Positions 21,943 to 32,595 of a stretch of DNA of 64,000 nt are shown piece by piece; the stretch's first letter is position 1; the number at the start of each line of letters is the position of its first letter. The stretch spans positions 62,001 to 126,000 of the forward strand of contig NZ_WMIE01000007.1 of assembly GCF_009711225.1 (NCBI RefSeq), read 5' to 3'. This stretch comes from Paracoccus aestuariivivens (GTDB lineage Bacteria; Pseudomonadota; Alphaproteobacteria; Rhodobacterales; Rhodobacteraceae). The notes beneath the pieces were generated by a model that had not been told where the DNA came from, ran no database searches, and was given only the letters and a program-made list of their open reading frames with translations. The position numbers and the translations under genes are program-made.

Positions 21943-22167
21943 TCAGCCGAGCAAACGACTCAGTCGTGCCGCAAGCGGAAACGCGATACGGCTGACGCCG
22001 AGTGTCAGGGCAAAGGCGATGGGCCATGCGATCAGAAACTGATGGGGCCAGCCGTGCAGCCATTCGGCCGTTGGTCCCAGCACGATCAGTGACATGATGC
22101 CCGACATCAGCAAGGCCATCATGCCGGTCATCAGGGCTTGGGCAATCAAAAGGGTTTTCCGGTCCAT
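21943..22167 (-). CDS. DUF2798 family small membrane protein
   Basis: 74 aa with two hydrophobic helices (about 7-30 and 42-60). The pattern is that of DUF2798: ALMTGMMALLMSGIMSL in the first helix, then WLHGWPHQFLIAWPIAF. Function unknown in the family. It lies 61 bases upstream of the 189-aa membrane protein gene and may be co-transcribed with it. Confidence 0.8.
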   Translation of the reverse strand: MDRKTLLIAQALMTGMMALLMSGIMSLIVLGPTAEWLHGWPHQFLIAWPIAFALTLGVSRIAFPLAARLSRLLG

Positions 22168-22210
22168 GTATAGCTCGTTCTCATAGGGGTGGCCGAGCGA
22201 TCAGAACTTC

Positions 22211-22354
22211 ACCACGGCAGCACCAGCATCAAAGGTTGGTGCCGTGGGTTCGCGCCAAGGCGCGACTAGATCCCGCCAAGCGGGGGCCGGAATAACCTGA
22301 CCGACCTGAAATCTTTTCGACCCGACCCGGATAGAGCCGGGACGGATCGGGGTC
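22211..22354. repeat. Cluster of stem-loops downstream of cysA
   Basis: Four potential stems in about 145 bases: 22212-22247 (CCACGG and CACCA pairing with TGGTG and CCGTGG, three-base bulge), 22250-22265 (TCGCGCC / GGCGCGA), 22272-22284 (CCCGC / GCGGG) and 22326-22341 (CCCGG / CCGGG), the last enclosed by GACCCGA / TCGGGGTC. On the cysA transcript strand the last stem is followed by GAAAAGATTT, so it may act as an imperfect terminator. The role of the others is unknown. Confidence 0.5.
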
Positions 22355-22365
22355 AAGGAAATGGT

Positions 22366-23085
22366 TCAGGCCGCAATGAACTCGCGCACGAAAGGCGTGG
22401 CAGGACGGGCGCGGATGTCCTGCGGGCGACCAACTTGCTCGATCTTGCCCATGGACATGACGACGACCAGATCGGCCAGTTCCATCGCCTCGTCCTGATC
22501 GTGGGTCACGAAGACTGTGGTCAGACCGGTGGTGTCATGGATCTCGCGCAACCCGTGGCGCAATTCCTTGCGGACGCGGGCATCCAGCGCGCCGAAGGGT
22601 TCATCGAGCAACAGCATCCGCGGCTCGATGGCAAGGGCACGGGCCAGAGCGACCCGTTGGCGCTGACCGCCCGACAACTGGTTCGGGAAGCGACCGGCGA
22701 TCTGCGGCAACTGGATCAGTTCCAGCAGCTTGGTCACGCGGCGTTCGATCTCGGCCTCGGGCGGACGGCTGCGGCGCGGGCGGGCGCGCAGACCGTAGGC
22801 GATGTTCTCGAATACGGTCATGTGCTTGAACAGGGCATAGCTTTGGAACACGAAGCCCGCGCGGCGGTCCTGCACCGACAGGCCGGTTGCGTCCTGCCCG
22901 TCAAACAGCACCCGCCCCGAGGTCGGGAACTCCAGCCCGCCAAGGATACGCAGCAGCGTCGTCTTGCCCGAGCCGGACGGACCCAGCAGCGCCACCAGCG
23001 CCCCCGAAGGGATGGGCAGGCTGACCGGATGCAACGCGGTCGTCGCGCCGAAGGTCTTGGCGATTTCGTCGATCTCGATATGCAT
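22366..23085 (-). CDS. cysA: Sulfate/thiosulfate ABC transporter ATP-binding protein, short form
   Basis: ATPase of the sulfate importer, 239 aa. Walker A is GPSGSGKTT, the signature is [16 protein letters not shown], Walker B is [12 protein letters not shown], and the switch histidine is in [10 protein letters not shown]. It ends soon after the ABC domain at PFVREFIAA, so the C-terminal regulatory (TOBE-like) extension that takes classic CysA to about 350 aa is missing. No obvious continuation is seen in the downstream DNA, so the short form looks genuine rather than frameshifted. It is the last gene of the sulfate operon. Confidence 0.9.
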   Translation of the reverse strand: MHIEIDEIAKTFGATTALHPVSLPIPSGALVALLGPSGSGKTTLLRILGGLEFPTSGRVLFDGQDATGLSVQDRRAGFVFQSYALFKHMTVFENIAYGLRARPRRSRPPEAEIERRVTKLLELIQLPQIAGRFPNQLSGGQRQRVALARALAIEPRMLLLDEPFGALDARVRKELRHGLREIHDTTGLTTVFVTHDQDEAMELADLVVVMSMGKIEQVGRPQDIRARPATPFVREFIAA

Positions 23086-23100
23086 GATCAGGCTCCGGAA

Positions 23101-24006
23101 TTAATGGCGGCGGGTGGCGGCAAGCTGGTCGGCATGGCGCCATTCCAGCATGGTTTTCAGGGCAAGGGTCAGCAGCGCCAGCGCCGCAAGCAGGGCGGCA
23201 AGGCTGAAGGCCGCGACCGAGAGATATTCGTTATAGAGCATCTCGATGGTGATCGGCATGGTCGCGGTCTGGCCGCGGATCTTGCCCGAGACGACGGCGA
23301 CCGCGCCGAATTCGCCCATGGCGCGGGCGTTGCACAGAAGCACGCCGTAAAGCAGTGCCCATTTGATATTCGGAAGGGTCACCGTCAGAAAGACCCGCCA
23401 GCCCGAGGCACCAAGGGTCAGCGCGGCTTCTTCCTCGGTGCGGCCCTGTTCGATCATCACGGGGATGAGTTCGCGGGCGACAAAGGGGAAGGTCACAAAG
23501 ACCGAGGCCAGCACGATCCCCGGCAACGCGAAGACAATCGGAAAGCCCGAGGCCACCAGCCAGCCGCCAAGTACGCTGTTCGCACCGAACAGCAGCACCA
23601 GCGCAAGGCCCGCAACGACCGGCGAGACCGAGAACGGTAGGTCGATCAGCGTGATCAAGAAGGCTTTGCCACGGAAATCGAACTTGGTGATCGTCCATGC
23701 GGCAGCGATGCCGAACACCGCGTTCACCGGAACCGACACCGCCGCGACGATCAGCGTCAGCTTGATCGCCGACCATGCCTCGGGCTTGGTCAGCGAGGTG
23801 ACTGCCGCAGCGGCCCCCTTGGCCAGCGCCTCGGCAAAGACGACGGCTAGCGGGGCCAGAACCAGCACCGCAAGTCCGCCTAGCGCGATGGCGATCAGGA
23901 CCAGCTTGGTCAGCGGGCTTTCATCGGTCACCGGACGCCATTTCGGCGCGGCATGTTCGGCGGGGCTGAGCAAAGGCTCGTTGAGCGTGCTGTCATACAT
24001 GGCCAA
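23101..24006 (-). CDS. cysW: Sulfate ABC transporter permease CysW
   Basis: Membrane subunit, 301 aa, about six helices. The permease loop EEEAALTLGASGWRVFLTVTLPN is clear, and GEFGAVAVVSGKIRGQTATMP is typical of CysW. The start could be at 24006 (MAMYDS) or 24000 (MYDS); either overlaps the end of cysT, so the two are translationally coupled. It pairs with CysT to form the channel for sulfate or thiosulfate. Confidence 0.94.
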   Translation of the reverse strand: MAMYDSTLNEPLLSPAEHAAPKWRPVTDESPLTKLVLIAIALGGLAVLVLAPLAVVFAEALAKGAAAAVTSLTKPEAWSAIKLTLIVAAVSVPVNAVFGIAAAWTITKFDFRGKAFLITLIDLPFSVSPVVAGLALVLLFGANSVLGGWLVASGFPIVFALPGIVLASVFVTFPFVARELIPVMIEQGRTEEEAALTLGASGWRVFLTVTLPNIKWALLYGVLLCNARAMGEFGAVAVVSGKIRGQTATMPITIEMLYNEYLSVAAFSLAALLAALALLTLALKTMLEWRHADQLAATRRH

Positions 24007-24835
24007 TCCTCCGGCGGCTCCAGATCTGGATGAGGTTGATCACCAGAAGCATCGTGAACGAGATCAGCAGCATGGCGATGCCGATGGCCGCCGCGCCGTC
24101 ATAGTCGAACTCTTCCAGCTTGATCACGATCAGCAGGGGCGCGATCTCGGTTTTCATCGGCAGGTTGCCCGCGATGAAGATGACCGAGCCGTATTCGCCA
24201 ACCGCCCGCGCCAGCGACAGGGCGAAACCGGTCAGCGCGGCAGGCAGAAGCATCGGCAGGATCACCCGACGCAGGGTGTAGTACCGCCCTGCCCCCAAGG
24301 TGGCCGAGGCCTCTTCGACCTCTTTCTCGATCTCGGCAATGACCGGCTGCACCGTGCGGGTGACGAACGGCAGGCCGACAAAGATCAGCGCGATCAGGAT
24401 ACCCCATTCGGTATAGGCGATCTTCTGGCCCATCGACTTGGCAAGCCCGCCGAAGACGCCGTTCGGCGCATAAAGAGCCGTCAGCGCGATCCCCGCCACC
24501 GCCGTCGGCAAGGCAAAGGGCAGATCGACGACCGCATCGACCATACGGCGACCGGGAAACTCGTAACGTGCCAGAACCCATGCCAGCAGGGTTCCGAAGA
24601 TCAGGTTGAAGACCGCCGCAATGAAGGCCAACCGGAACGAAAGATACAGCGCAGCCCAGACCCGTGGCGTGTTCACCGTGGACCAGACCCCTGCCGGACC
24701 ATAGCTTGCCCCTTGGGCCAGCAGCGCTCCGACCGGCAGGATCACGATCAGCGACAGCATGGTCAGGGTAATCCCCATGCCGAGCCCGAAGCCCGGCATG
24801 GGGGATTTCTGCGCGCGGAACATCGCAAGCGCCAT
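23993..24835 (-). CDS. cysT: Sulfate ABC transporter permease CysT (CysU)
   Basis: Membrane subunit, 280 aa, about six helices. Typical CysT segments are DLPFALPTAVAGIALTALYAPNG, the permease loop EVEEASATLGAGRYYTLRRVILP, and GEYGSVIFIAGNLPMKTEIAPLLI. It starts 3 bases after the binding-protein gene, an operon-like junction, and overlaps cysW by several codons. Confidence 0.95.
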   Translation of the reverse strand: MALAMFRAQKSPMPGFGLGMGITLTMLSLIVILPVGALLAQGASYGPAGVWSTVNTPRVWAALYLSFRLAFIAAVFNLIFGTLLAWVLARYEFPGRRMVDAVVDLPFALPTAVAGIALTALYAPNGVFGGLAKSMGQKIAYTEWGILIALIFVGLPFVTRTVQPVIAEIEKEVEEASATLGAGRYYTLRRVILPMLLPAALTGFALSLARAVGEYGSVIFIAGNLPMKTEIAPLLIVIKLEEFDYDGAAAIGIAMLLISFTMLLVINLIQIWSRRRIGHV

Positions 24836-24838
24836 GGA

Positions 24839-25882
24839 TTACATCCCCGTGTAGATTTGGTCGAACACGCCGCCGTCACCGAAATGCTCGGGCTGCGCTT
24901 TCTTCCAGCCGCCGAAATCGGCGATGGTCACCAGATCCAGTTTCGGGAAGCGCTTGACGTCCTCGGGGTTCGCGGCGCTTTCATCCCATGCGCGGTAGTA
25001 GTGCTTGAAGGCCAGCGCTTGCCCTTCCGGCGAATAGAGGAAAGCCAGATAAGCATCGGCCAGCGCCTTTTGCTCATCATCCGCAATGTTCTTGTCCACC
25101 ACGGCGACCGGCGGTTCGGCAAGGATCGAAACCGAGGGCACCACGATATCGAACTGGTCATCGCCAAGTTCGTTCAGCGCCAGATAGGCCTCGTTTTCCC
25201 ATGCCAGCAGCACATCGCCGATCTCGCGCTGGGTAAAGGTCGTGGTCGAGCCGCGCGCACCGCTGTCCAGCACCGGCACATGCTTGTAGATATCAGCCAC
25301 GAATTGCTTCGGGTCCTTGCCGTTCTTTTCGGCCCAAGCCCAAGCGGCCAGATAGTTCCAGCGCGCCCCGCCCGAGGTCTTCGGGTTCGGGGTAATGACC
25401 TCGATGCCCTCTTTCACCAGATCGTCCCAATCCTTGATGCCCTTGGGGTTCCCTTCACGGACAAGGAAGACGATGGTCGAGGTATAGGGCGACGAGTTAT
25501 GCGGCAGGCGGGACTGCCAATCCTCGGGCAGAAGGCCCTTTTCGGCAACCTTGTCGATATCCGAGGCCAAGGCCAGCGTCACCACTTGCGCCTTGAGCCC
25601 GTCGATCACCGAGCGGGCCTGCGCACCCGAGCCGCCATGCGAGGTTTCGATCGTCGGGGCCTTATGTCCGTCCGCTTCCCATTTGGCGGCGAAGGCGGCG
25701 TTCACGTCGCGGTAAAGCTCTCGCGTCGGATCGTAGCTGACGTTCAGAAGCGTGTTTTCTGCCTGCGCCTGACCACCTGCCAGCGTCAGCCCGCCCACGG
25801 TCAGCATCACGGCCATTGCACGACGGGCAGCAAAACCGAAGCAGCGATTCAGAAGGCTGGGACGCAGCGGCACACCCGTCAT
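24839..25882 (-). CDS. Sulfate-binding periplasmic protein
   Basis: Binding subunit of the sulfate importer, equivalent to Sbp or CysP. From the ATG at 25882 it is 347 aa with a twin-Arg-containing n-region ([14 protein letters not shown]) and cleavage after AQA; the mature part begins [16 protein letters not shown]. Sulfate-family motifs are [35 protein letters not shown] and [19 protein letters not shown] second in-frame ATG at 25984 has a stronger AAGGAAG ribosome site and would add 34 hydrophilic residues before the signal peptide; which start is used is undecided. First gene of the operon. Confidence 0.9.
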   Translation of the reverse strand: MTGVPLRPSLLNRCFGFAARRAMAVMLTVGGLTLAGGQAQAENTLLNVSYDPTRELYRDVNAAFAAKWEADGHKAPTIETSHGGSGAQARSVIDGLKAQVVTLALASDIDKVAEKGLLPEDWQSRLPHNSSPYTSTIVFLVREGNPKGIKDWDDLVKEGIEVITPNPKTSGGARWNYLAAWAWAEKNGKDPKQFVADIYKHVPVLDSGARGSTTTFTQREIGDVLLAWENEAYLALNELGDDQFDIVVPSVSILAEPPVAVVDKNIADDEQKALADAYLAFLYSPEGQALAFKHYYRAWDESAANPEDVKRFPKLDLVTIADFGGWKKAQPEHFGDGGVFDQIYTGM

Positions 25883-26062
25883 CGATTTGGTGCCGTCCTG
25901 AATTGTCACGCGGCCATCCAGATGGCGGCGGACGACGCGGCCATGGGCCAGTTGGGTGTCATTCACGCGAATCGTGCGGATCATGGCGATCTTCCTTCTC
26001 CCGGCGAGGTCCAAGCCTCATCGCCACAATTACGACAGGGTTAGTCGTTTATTTCAAGATAA

Positions 26063-26096
26063 AAGACGAATAAACCAATCGTTTTTATTGCGTCTT
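26063..26096 (-). promoter_or_regulatory. AT-rich dyad in the sulfate operon promoter region
   Basis: AAGACGAATAAA and TTTATTGCGTCTT form a 12-bp inverted repeat with one bulged base around nine central bases, in an AT-rich segment otherwise unusual for this genome. It is 79 bases upstream of the 25984 ATG. It could be an operator for a sulfur regulator (a CysB-type LysR protein is plausible) or a leader hairpin. Confidence 0.5.
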
Positions 26097-26215
26097 ATTT
26101 TCAAAGGCTTAATTCGAAAATATCCAGCGGATGAGTCGTATTTGAAGGATCCCGGCGCAATGGAATGCCAGACCGGAGCGGAATTTGCGGAGAATCAATT
26201 TCTCTTTCAGGCATG

Positions 26216-26246
26216 AAAAAGCCGCGCATCCTGACGGAGGCGCGGC
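26216..26246 (-). terminator. zapA terminator
   Basis: Stem GCCGCGC / GCGCGGC with a 12-base loop, followed on the minus strand by five Ts; 22 bases after the zapA stop. Confidence 0.88.
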
Positions 26247-26268
26247 GATAATCCGGCTTAGCCGACAC

Positions 26269-26631
26269 TTACCCGACGAGCTGGTCTTCGGCCTTCTGGG
26301 CCAGCGCCTCGGCGCGGGCCGCCAGTTCGGCCATGCCTTCTGACAGGCTGGCCGGAACCACGGGGACTTCGACCCGCTGTGGATTGTTCTTGAGACGGTG
26401 GATTTCCCGTTCCGCCGAGGCCAAGCGATCCTCGAGCGCGGTGGTGCGATCCGCCAGCATCAGCCCCGCAAGCAACAGCAACCGCGGCTCGGGCATCCGC
26501 CCCGCCTGCGACAAAATCGCCTGCGCTTCGGTATCCAGCATACCCGCCGCACGTTTCAGCAGACGTTCTTCGCCCTCTTGGCAGCTCAGGGTGTAGGATT
26601 TGTGTCCAATCGAGAATTCGACCTCGGCCAT
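26269..26631 (-). CDS. zapA: Cell division protein ZapA
   Basis: Small FtsZ-bundling protein, 120 aa from MAEVEFSIGHKSYTL at 26631. The N-terminal ZapA head (VEFSIGHKSYTLSCQEGEE, then LLKRAAGMLD) is followed by LLLLAGLMLADR and a long coiled coil. It starts 4 bases after the stop of the coiled-coil gene on the same strand. The upstream extension of the frame to 26664 is not needed. 6S RNA often lies downstream of zapA in other bacteria; I could not recognise it here. Confidence 0.92.
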   Translation of the reverse strand: MAEVEFSIGHKSYTLSCQEGEERLLKRAAGMLDTEAQAILSQAGRMPEPRLLLLAGLMLADRTTALEDRLASAEREIHRLKNNPQRVEVPVVPASLSEGMAELAARAEALAQKAEDQLVG

Positions 26632-26635
26632 CGTC

Positions 26636-27262
26636 TTAGCCCCTTTGCTCGTCAGTCGCGTCACTCATCTCGGCGGGCTCGCTTTCCGCCGTCATGCCGG
26701 TATCAAGCGGCATCGGCGTTTCAACCACGGCGGGCCGGACCGGTTCGGGCGGCGGCGCAAGATCGGGCGCATCGCTGCCGGTCACTCCCAGCAGGCGATC
26801 CAATGTATCGACTATCTCGCCCAGCTTGCCGCGCTCGGCATTGCGCGCCGAGCGAAGCGATTCGATCTCGGCTTCGAGAGCGCGATAGGTCGCGCCGCTC
26901 AAGGTCGCGGGATCGGTATCGAACAGGCCGCGGTTCGCCGCTGACAGCGCCTCATTCGCGGCGACAAGATCAACGGCGCGATCTTCGGCTTCGGCCAGCC
27001 GTTCGTTCATCACCTTCAAGCGGGCCTCGAAGCCGGCAACCGTTGAACTGTGGCTGGCCCGCAAGGCGGCAAGCTCGTCGGACAGGCGCTGGTTCAGCGC
27101 CTGACTTTCGAGAAGCTCGGCCGGAGACGCGCTTTGCGATGCGCTGTCGGGCAGGATCGTCGGCACTGCCATCCGGAGTTCGGCCGTCCGGTCGATGAAG
27201 CTGTCGATCCGGTCCAAAGCCGCGATCAATCGCTTTTCGCTGGCATTCAGGTCGTCTTTCAT
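26636..27262 (-). CDS. Coiled-coil protein upstream of zapA, probable cell-division partner
   Basis: 208 aa, almost entirely helical: heptad-like stretches at about 5-30 and 50-165 (EARLKVMNERLAEAEDRAVDLVAANEALSAAN region) and a Pro/Glu-rich tail. It has no catalytic motif. Four bases separate it from zapA, an operon-tight spacing, and a gene of this type commonly precedes zapA in Rhodobacterales. A role in Z-ring organisation similar to ZapB is inference from context and shape only. Confidence 0.75.
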   Translation of the reverse strand: MKDDLNASEKRLIAALDRIDSFIDRTAELRMAVPTILPDSASQSASPAELLESQALNQRLSDELAALRASHSSTVAGFEARLKVMNERLAEAEDRAVDLVAANEALSAANRGLFDTDPATLSGATYRALEAEIESLRSARNAERGKLGEIVDTLDRLLGVTGSDAPDLAPPPEPVRPAVVETPMPLDTGMTAESEPAEMSDATDEQRG

Positions 27263-27394
27263 CGGCCGGAATTCCTTTCGGGGTAGCTGGTCAAGGGCAC
27301 GCGCTTGTGACTTTTTCGCATCGCTTGGCCTTTATGACAAGAACAGGCAAGGATTTGCATTGTTCCTTCGCGTTTTTGTGCCGCCGCATTGGGC

Positions 27395-29122
<1,728 letters not shown>

Positions 29123-29283
29123 GCGCTTTCCTCTTTGGGTCGTAGCAGCCAAGGAACGAATGCGGTCCCGGCATCGAAAGGGTCGGCTTTTCGACAGGTT
29201 ATCATTGCATCCTAGTCCTGCTGCGACTTTTCAGTCAAAGGATGCTTGCCTATAAGGCTTGGGGTCCAGAACGGAGAAACCAG

Positions 29284-29871
29284 ATGCGCCGCGCAACCAT
29301 CACCCGCGACACGGCCGAAACCCAGATCGTGGTCGAGCTGGACCTTGACGGCACCGGCACATACGACAACCGGACGGGCGTCGGCTTTTTCGATCACATG
29401 CTGGACCAGCTTTCCCGCCATTCGCTGATCGATCTGACCGTCCGCGCCAAGGGCGATCTGCATATCGACGATCACCACACTGTCGAGGATGTGGGCATCG
29501 CCATCGGTCAGGCCTTGACCAAAGCATTGGGGGACAAAAAGGGCATCCGCCGCTATGGCAGCTTCCATCTGGCGATGGACGACAGCCTGATCCGCGCGGC
29601 GCTGGACCTGTCGGCGCGGCCCTTCCTGATCTGGAACGTCGATTTCCCGACCCAGAAGATCGGGACATTCGACACCGAACTGGTGCGCGAGTTCTTTCAG
29701 GCCCTTTCGACCCATGGCGGCATCACGCTGCATGTCGACCGGCTACACGGGTTCAACTCGCACCACATCGCCGAGGCCGCCTTCAAGGCCGTCGCCCGTG
29801 CATTGCGCGAAGCGGTCGAGCCCGATCCGCGCATGGCGGGCGTGCTGCCCTCGACCAAGGGGGCGTTGTGA
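29284..29871 (+). CDS. hisB: Imidazoleglycerol-phosphate dehydratase
   Basis: Sixth step of histidine synthesis: dehydrates imidazole glycerol phosphate. The protein is 195 aa from [10 protein letters not shown] (GGAG ribosome site), the monofunctional form without a phosphatase domain. Metal-binding histidine clusters are [24 protein letters not shown] and, in the second half, [14 protein letters not shown] possible -10 element TATAAG lies at 29251-29256. Its TGA overlaps the hisH ATG. Confidence 0.97.
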   Translation: MRRATITRDTAETQIVVELDLDGTGTYDNRTGVGFFDHMLDQLSRHSLIDLTVRAKGDLHIDDHHTVEDVGIAIGQALTKALGDKKGIRRYGSFHLAMDDSLIRAALDLSARPFLIWNVDFPTQKIGTFDTELVREFFQALSTHGGITLHVDRLHGFNSHHIAEAAFKAVARALREAVEPDPRMAGVLPSTKGAL

Positions 29872-30500
29872 TGCGCGTCGCACTGGTCGATTACGACAGC
29901 GGAAACCTGCATTCGGCTGAAAAGGCCTTTGCCCTGATGGGCCGCGAGGCAGGAGCCGAGGTTTTTGTCACCAGCGACCCTGAACAGGTCGCGGCCGCCG
30001 ACCGGATCGTCCTGCCCGGCGACGGTGCCTTTCCGGCCTGCCGCACCGCGTTGGATGCCGTGCCCGGCATGGTCGAGGTTCTGCGCGCCGCCGTGCTGGA
30101 ACGCGGCGTGCCCTTCATGGGCATCTGCGTCGGCATGCAGATGCTGGCCGAAATCGGCCACGAATACCGCGACACAGATGGTCTGGGCTGGATCGGTGGC
30201 GAGATCGATGCGATCGACGCTCCCGGTCTGAAAGTGCCACATATGGGCTGGAATGACCTGACCGTCCTGCAACCACATCCGGTTCTGGAAGGGATCTCGT
30301 CCGGCGATCACGCCTATTTCGTCCATGGCTGGCAGTTTCAGGTCCGCGATCCCGCGCATTTGCTGGCTACCGTCGATTATGGCGGGCCGGTCACGGCGGT
30401 TGTCGGACGCGACAATATCGTCGGCACACAATTCCATCCCGAAAAATCTCAGGATGTCGGGTTGCGGATCATCGCGAACTTTCTGCGCTGGCGGCCATAA
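29871..30500 (+). CDS. hisH: Imidazole glycerol phosphate synthase, glutamine amidotransferase subunit
   Basis: Class I glutaminase that supplies ammonia to HisF. The protein is 209 aa from the ATG at 29871, which overlaps the hisB stop (TGATG); a GTG one codon earlier is an alternative. Nucleophile Cys is in MGICVGMQML, and the His and Glu of the triad are in TQFHPEKS. The oxyanion strand PGDGAFPA is present. Its partner hisF is 1.3 kb downstream, after an inverted gene and hisA. Confidence 0.97.
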   Translation: MRVALVDYDSGNLHSAEKAFALMGREAGAEVFVTSDPEQVAAADRIVLPGDGAFPACRTALDAVPGMVEVLRAAVLERGVPFMGICVGMQMLAEIGHEYRDTDGLGWIGGEIDAIDAPGLKVPHMGWNDLTVLQPHPVLEGISSGDHAYFVHGWQFQVRDPAHLLATVDYGGPVTAVVGRDNIVGTQFHPEKSQDVGLRIIANFLRWRP

Positions 30501-30513
30501 GCGGCATCGGAGC

Positions 30514-30532
30514 CGGGGGCGCTGCCCCCGGA
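30514..30532. repeat. GC-rich palindrome after hisH (terminator or REP-like element)
   Basis: CCGGGGGC, loop GCT, GCCCCCGG: a perfect 8-bp stem in the context GAGCCGGGGGCGCTGCCCC. I recall this form as a frequent extragenic palindrome in Rhodobacteraceae. It has no T-tract. It sits between the convergent hisH and DUF2147 genes and could stop both transcripts. Confidence 0.6.
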
Positions 30533-30555
30533 CCATTAATGCTTGATGAGCTAAC

Positions 30556-30942
30556 CTATTTTAGTCGCGTCCAAGTCTGGGTTTTGCAGAAGACCGCGAC
30601 GCAGCCGGAAACATTTAGCTTATCCCCCTCAAGTTGCATCTTCGATTTGTAGGTCTTCCCCGATCCGGGGTCCCAGATCGTACCGCCCGAGAACTTGCCG
30701 CCACCCTGATCCGACATATCCGCGACGATATTGCGGCCAGTATTCGGCGAGGAGATCGGCTTGCCGGCCTTGTCGAACGAGCGCACCAGCTTGCCGCACA
30801 GCTTGCCGCCACAATCCAAAAACTGGACATGGCCCACCTGTCCGTAATCATTGGGCTCGGTCTGATAGGTTCCGTCGATCCCGTCAGCCTGCACTGTAGC
30901 CGCGTATAGGACGATAGCGGCTGCAATGGCCGGTAGTTTCAT
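30556..30942 (-). CDS. DUF2147 family exported protein
   Basis: 128 aa from MKLPAIAAAIVLY at 30942 (GGGAGGAAA ribosome site), with a signal peptide cleaved near VQA at about 19. The mature part shows the DUF2147 pattern: DGTYQTEPNDYGQVGHVQF, CGGKLCGKLV, the central KFSGGTIWDPGSGKTYKSKM and a final disulfide-type CVAVFCKTQTWTR. Periplasmic; function in the family is not established. It lies in reverse orientation between hisH and hisA. Confidence 0.88.
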   Translation of the reverse strand: MKLPAIAAAIVLYAATVQADGIDGTYQTEPNDYGQVGHVQFLDCGGKLCGKLVRSFDKAGKPISSPNTGRNIVADMSDQGGGKFSGGTIWDPGSGKTYKSKMQLEGDKLNVSGCVAVFCKTQTWTRLK

Positions 30943-31107
30943 TGTGATTTCCTCCCATTGGGCATGGCCCTGCGGAAATGATTGCAAGGCGGCACCGCTT
31001 CCGATCAAGCATGACGTGGCGTTGCGCCACAGGGGGCAAGGCTCGCCCTGCCTCTTTCCGTCCGCGCCGCTCTGTGGCAAAGGAGCGCGAAATACAGGAG
31101 AGACGCG

Positions 31108-31824
31108 ATGATCCTATACCCCGCCATTGACCTCAAAGACGGTAATTGCGTGCGCCTTCTGCGTGGTGACATGGACGCGGCGACAGTCTTCGGCACCGAT
31201 CCCGCAGCGCAGGCCAAGGCCTTTGAAGATGCAGGGGCTGAATGGGTGCATCTGGTCGATCTGAATGGGGCCTTTGCCGGTCATCCTGTCAATGCCGAAG
31301 CCGTCGAGGCAATTCTGGCCGGTATCGGCATTCCCGCGCAACTGGGCGGTGGCATTCGCGATATGGCGACCATCGAAAGCTGGCTCGAGCGTGGCCTGTC
31401 CCGCGTCATTCTGGGCACGGTTGCTGTGGAAAACCCCGCATTGGTCCGTGAGGCCGCGCTGGCCTTCCCCGGCAAGATCGCGGTCGGGATCGACGCGCGT
31501 GCAGGCAAGGTCGCGACCCGTGGCTGGGCCGAGGAAACCGACGTCAACGCAACCGATCTGGCGCGTCAGTTCGAAGACGCGGGCGTTGCCGCGATCATCT
31601 ATACCGACATTGACCGCGACGGTGCGATGCAAGGCCCGAATATCGCCGCGACCGAGGCCTTGGCGCGCGCCGTGAACATTCCGGTCATCGCCTCGGGCGG
31701 GGTCAGTTCGATGCAGGATCTGCTGTCTTTGCGTGATACGCGCGTGATTGCGGGTGCGATCTCGGGTCGCGCGCTTTACGATGGCGCGATCAATCTAGGC
31801 GAGGCGCTGCGCGCGCTGGCATAA
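31108..31824 (+). CDS. hisA: ProFAR isomerase
   Basis: Fourth step of histidine synthesis: phosphoribosylformimino-AICAR-phosphate isomerase, a beta-alpha barrel of 238 aa. Starts [17 protein letters not shown], with the catalytic Asp in AIDLK and the second in [14 protein letters not shown]. Phosphate-binding loops are LGGGIRD and ASGGVSS. CAGGAGAG is the ribosome site. hisF follows 9 bases later. Confidence 0.97.
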   Translation: MILYPAIDLKDGNCVRLLRGDMDAATVFGTDPAAQAKAFEDAGAEWVHLVDLNGAFAGHPVNAEAVEAILAGIGIPAQLGGGIRDMATIESWLERGLSRVILGTVAVENPALVREAALAFPGKIAVGIDARAGKVATRGWAEETDVNATDLARQFEDAGVAAIIYTDIDRDGAMQGPNIAATEALARAVNIPVIASGGVSSMQDLLSLRDTRVIAGAISGRALYDGAINLGEALRALA

Positions 31825-31833
31825 GGGGGCGAG

Positions 31834-32595
31834 ATGCTCAAGACGCGGGTGATCCCTTGCCTCGACGTGGCCGATGGCCGTGTCGTCAAGGGCGTGAATT
31901 TCGTCGATCTGGTGGATGCGGGCGATCCGGTCGAGGCCGCTCGCGCCTATGACGCGGCGGGCGCGGACGAGATCTGCTTCCTCGACATCCATGCCACGCA
32001 TGAAAATCGCGGCACGATGTTCGATCTGGTCACCCGCACCGCCGAGGCCTGTTTCGTGCCCCTGACCGTGGGTGGCGGCGTGCGCAGCCACAATGACGTG
32101 CGCGCGCTGCTGCTGGCAGGCGCTGACAAGGTCAGCTTCAACTCGGCCGCCGTGGCTGACCCGAATGTCATTGCCGAGGCAGCTGATCGCTTCGGCAGCC
32201 AATGCATCGTCTGCGCCATCGACGCCAAGACCGTCGCGCCCGGCAAATGGGAAATTTTCACCCATGGCGGGCGCAAGCCCACCGGCATCGACGCGGTCGA
32301 ATTTGCACGCACCGTCGCCGCCAAAGGCGCGGGGGAAATCCTGCTGACCAGTATGGACCGCGACGGCACGAAATCGGGCTTCAACATCCCGCTGACCCGC
32401 GCGGTCGCGGACGCGGTCAATATCCCCGTCATCGCCTCGGGCGGCGTCGGCGCGTTGGAGCATCTGGCCGAGGGTGTCCTTGAGGGGCACGCCTCGGCGG
32501 TTCTGGCGGCCTCAATCTTCCATTTCGGCACCTTCACCGTGCGCGAGGCCAAAGAACACATGGCCGCCGCAGGCATTCCGATGAGGCTGACATGA
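31834..32595 (+). CDS. hisF: Imidazole glycerol phosphate synthase, cyclase subunit
   Basis: Condenses PRFAR with ammonia from HisH to give imidazole glycerol phosphate and AICAR. The protein is 253 aa and starts [23 protein letters not shown]. Catalytic Asp residues are in PCLDVADG and [14 protein letters not shown], with phosphate loops [10 protein letters not shown] and [10 protein letters not shown]. It overlaps hisE by four bases (ATGA). Confidence 0.98.
   Translation: MLKTRVIPCLDVADGRVVKGVNFVDLVDAGDPVEAARAYDAAGADEICFLDIHATHENRGTMFDLVTRTAEACFVPLTVGGGVRSHNDVRALLLAGADKVSFNSAAVADPNVIAEAADRFGSQCIVCAIDAKTVAPGKWEIFTHGGRKPTGIDAVEFARTVAAKGAGEILLTSMDRDGTKSGFNIPLTRAVADAVNIPVIASGGVGALEHLAEGVLEGHASAVLAASIFHFGTFTVREAKEHMAAAGIPMRLT

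Noticed and set aside
26015..26268. 6S RNA downstream of zapA
   Set aside because: Searched because this is its usual place, but after the zapA terminator I saw only an AT-rich promoter region with a dyad, not the long rod with a central bubble.
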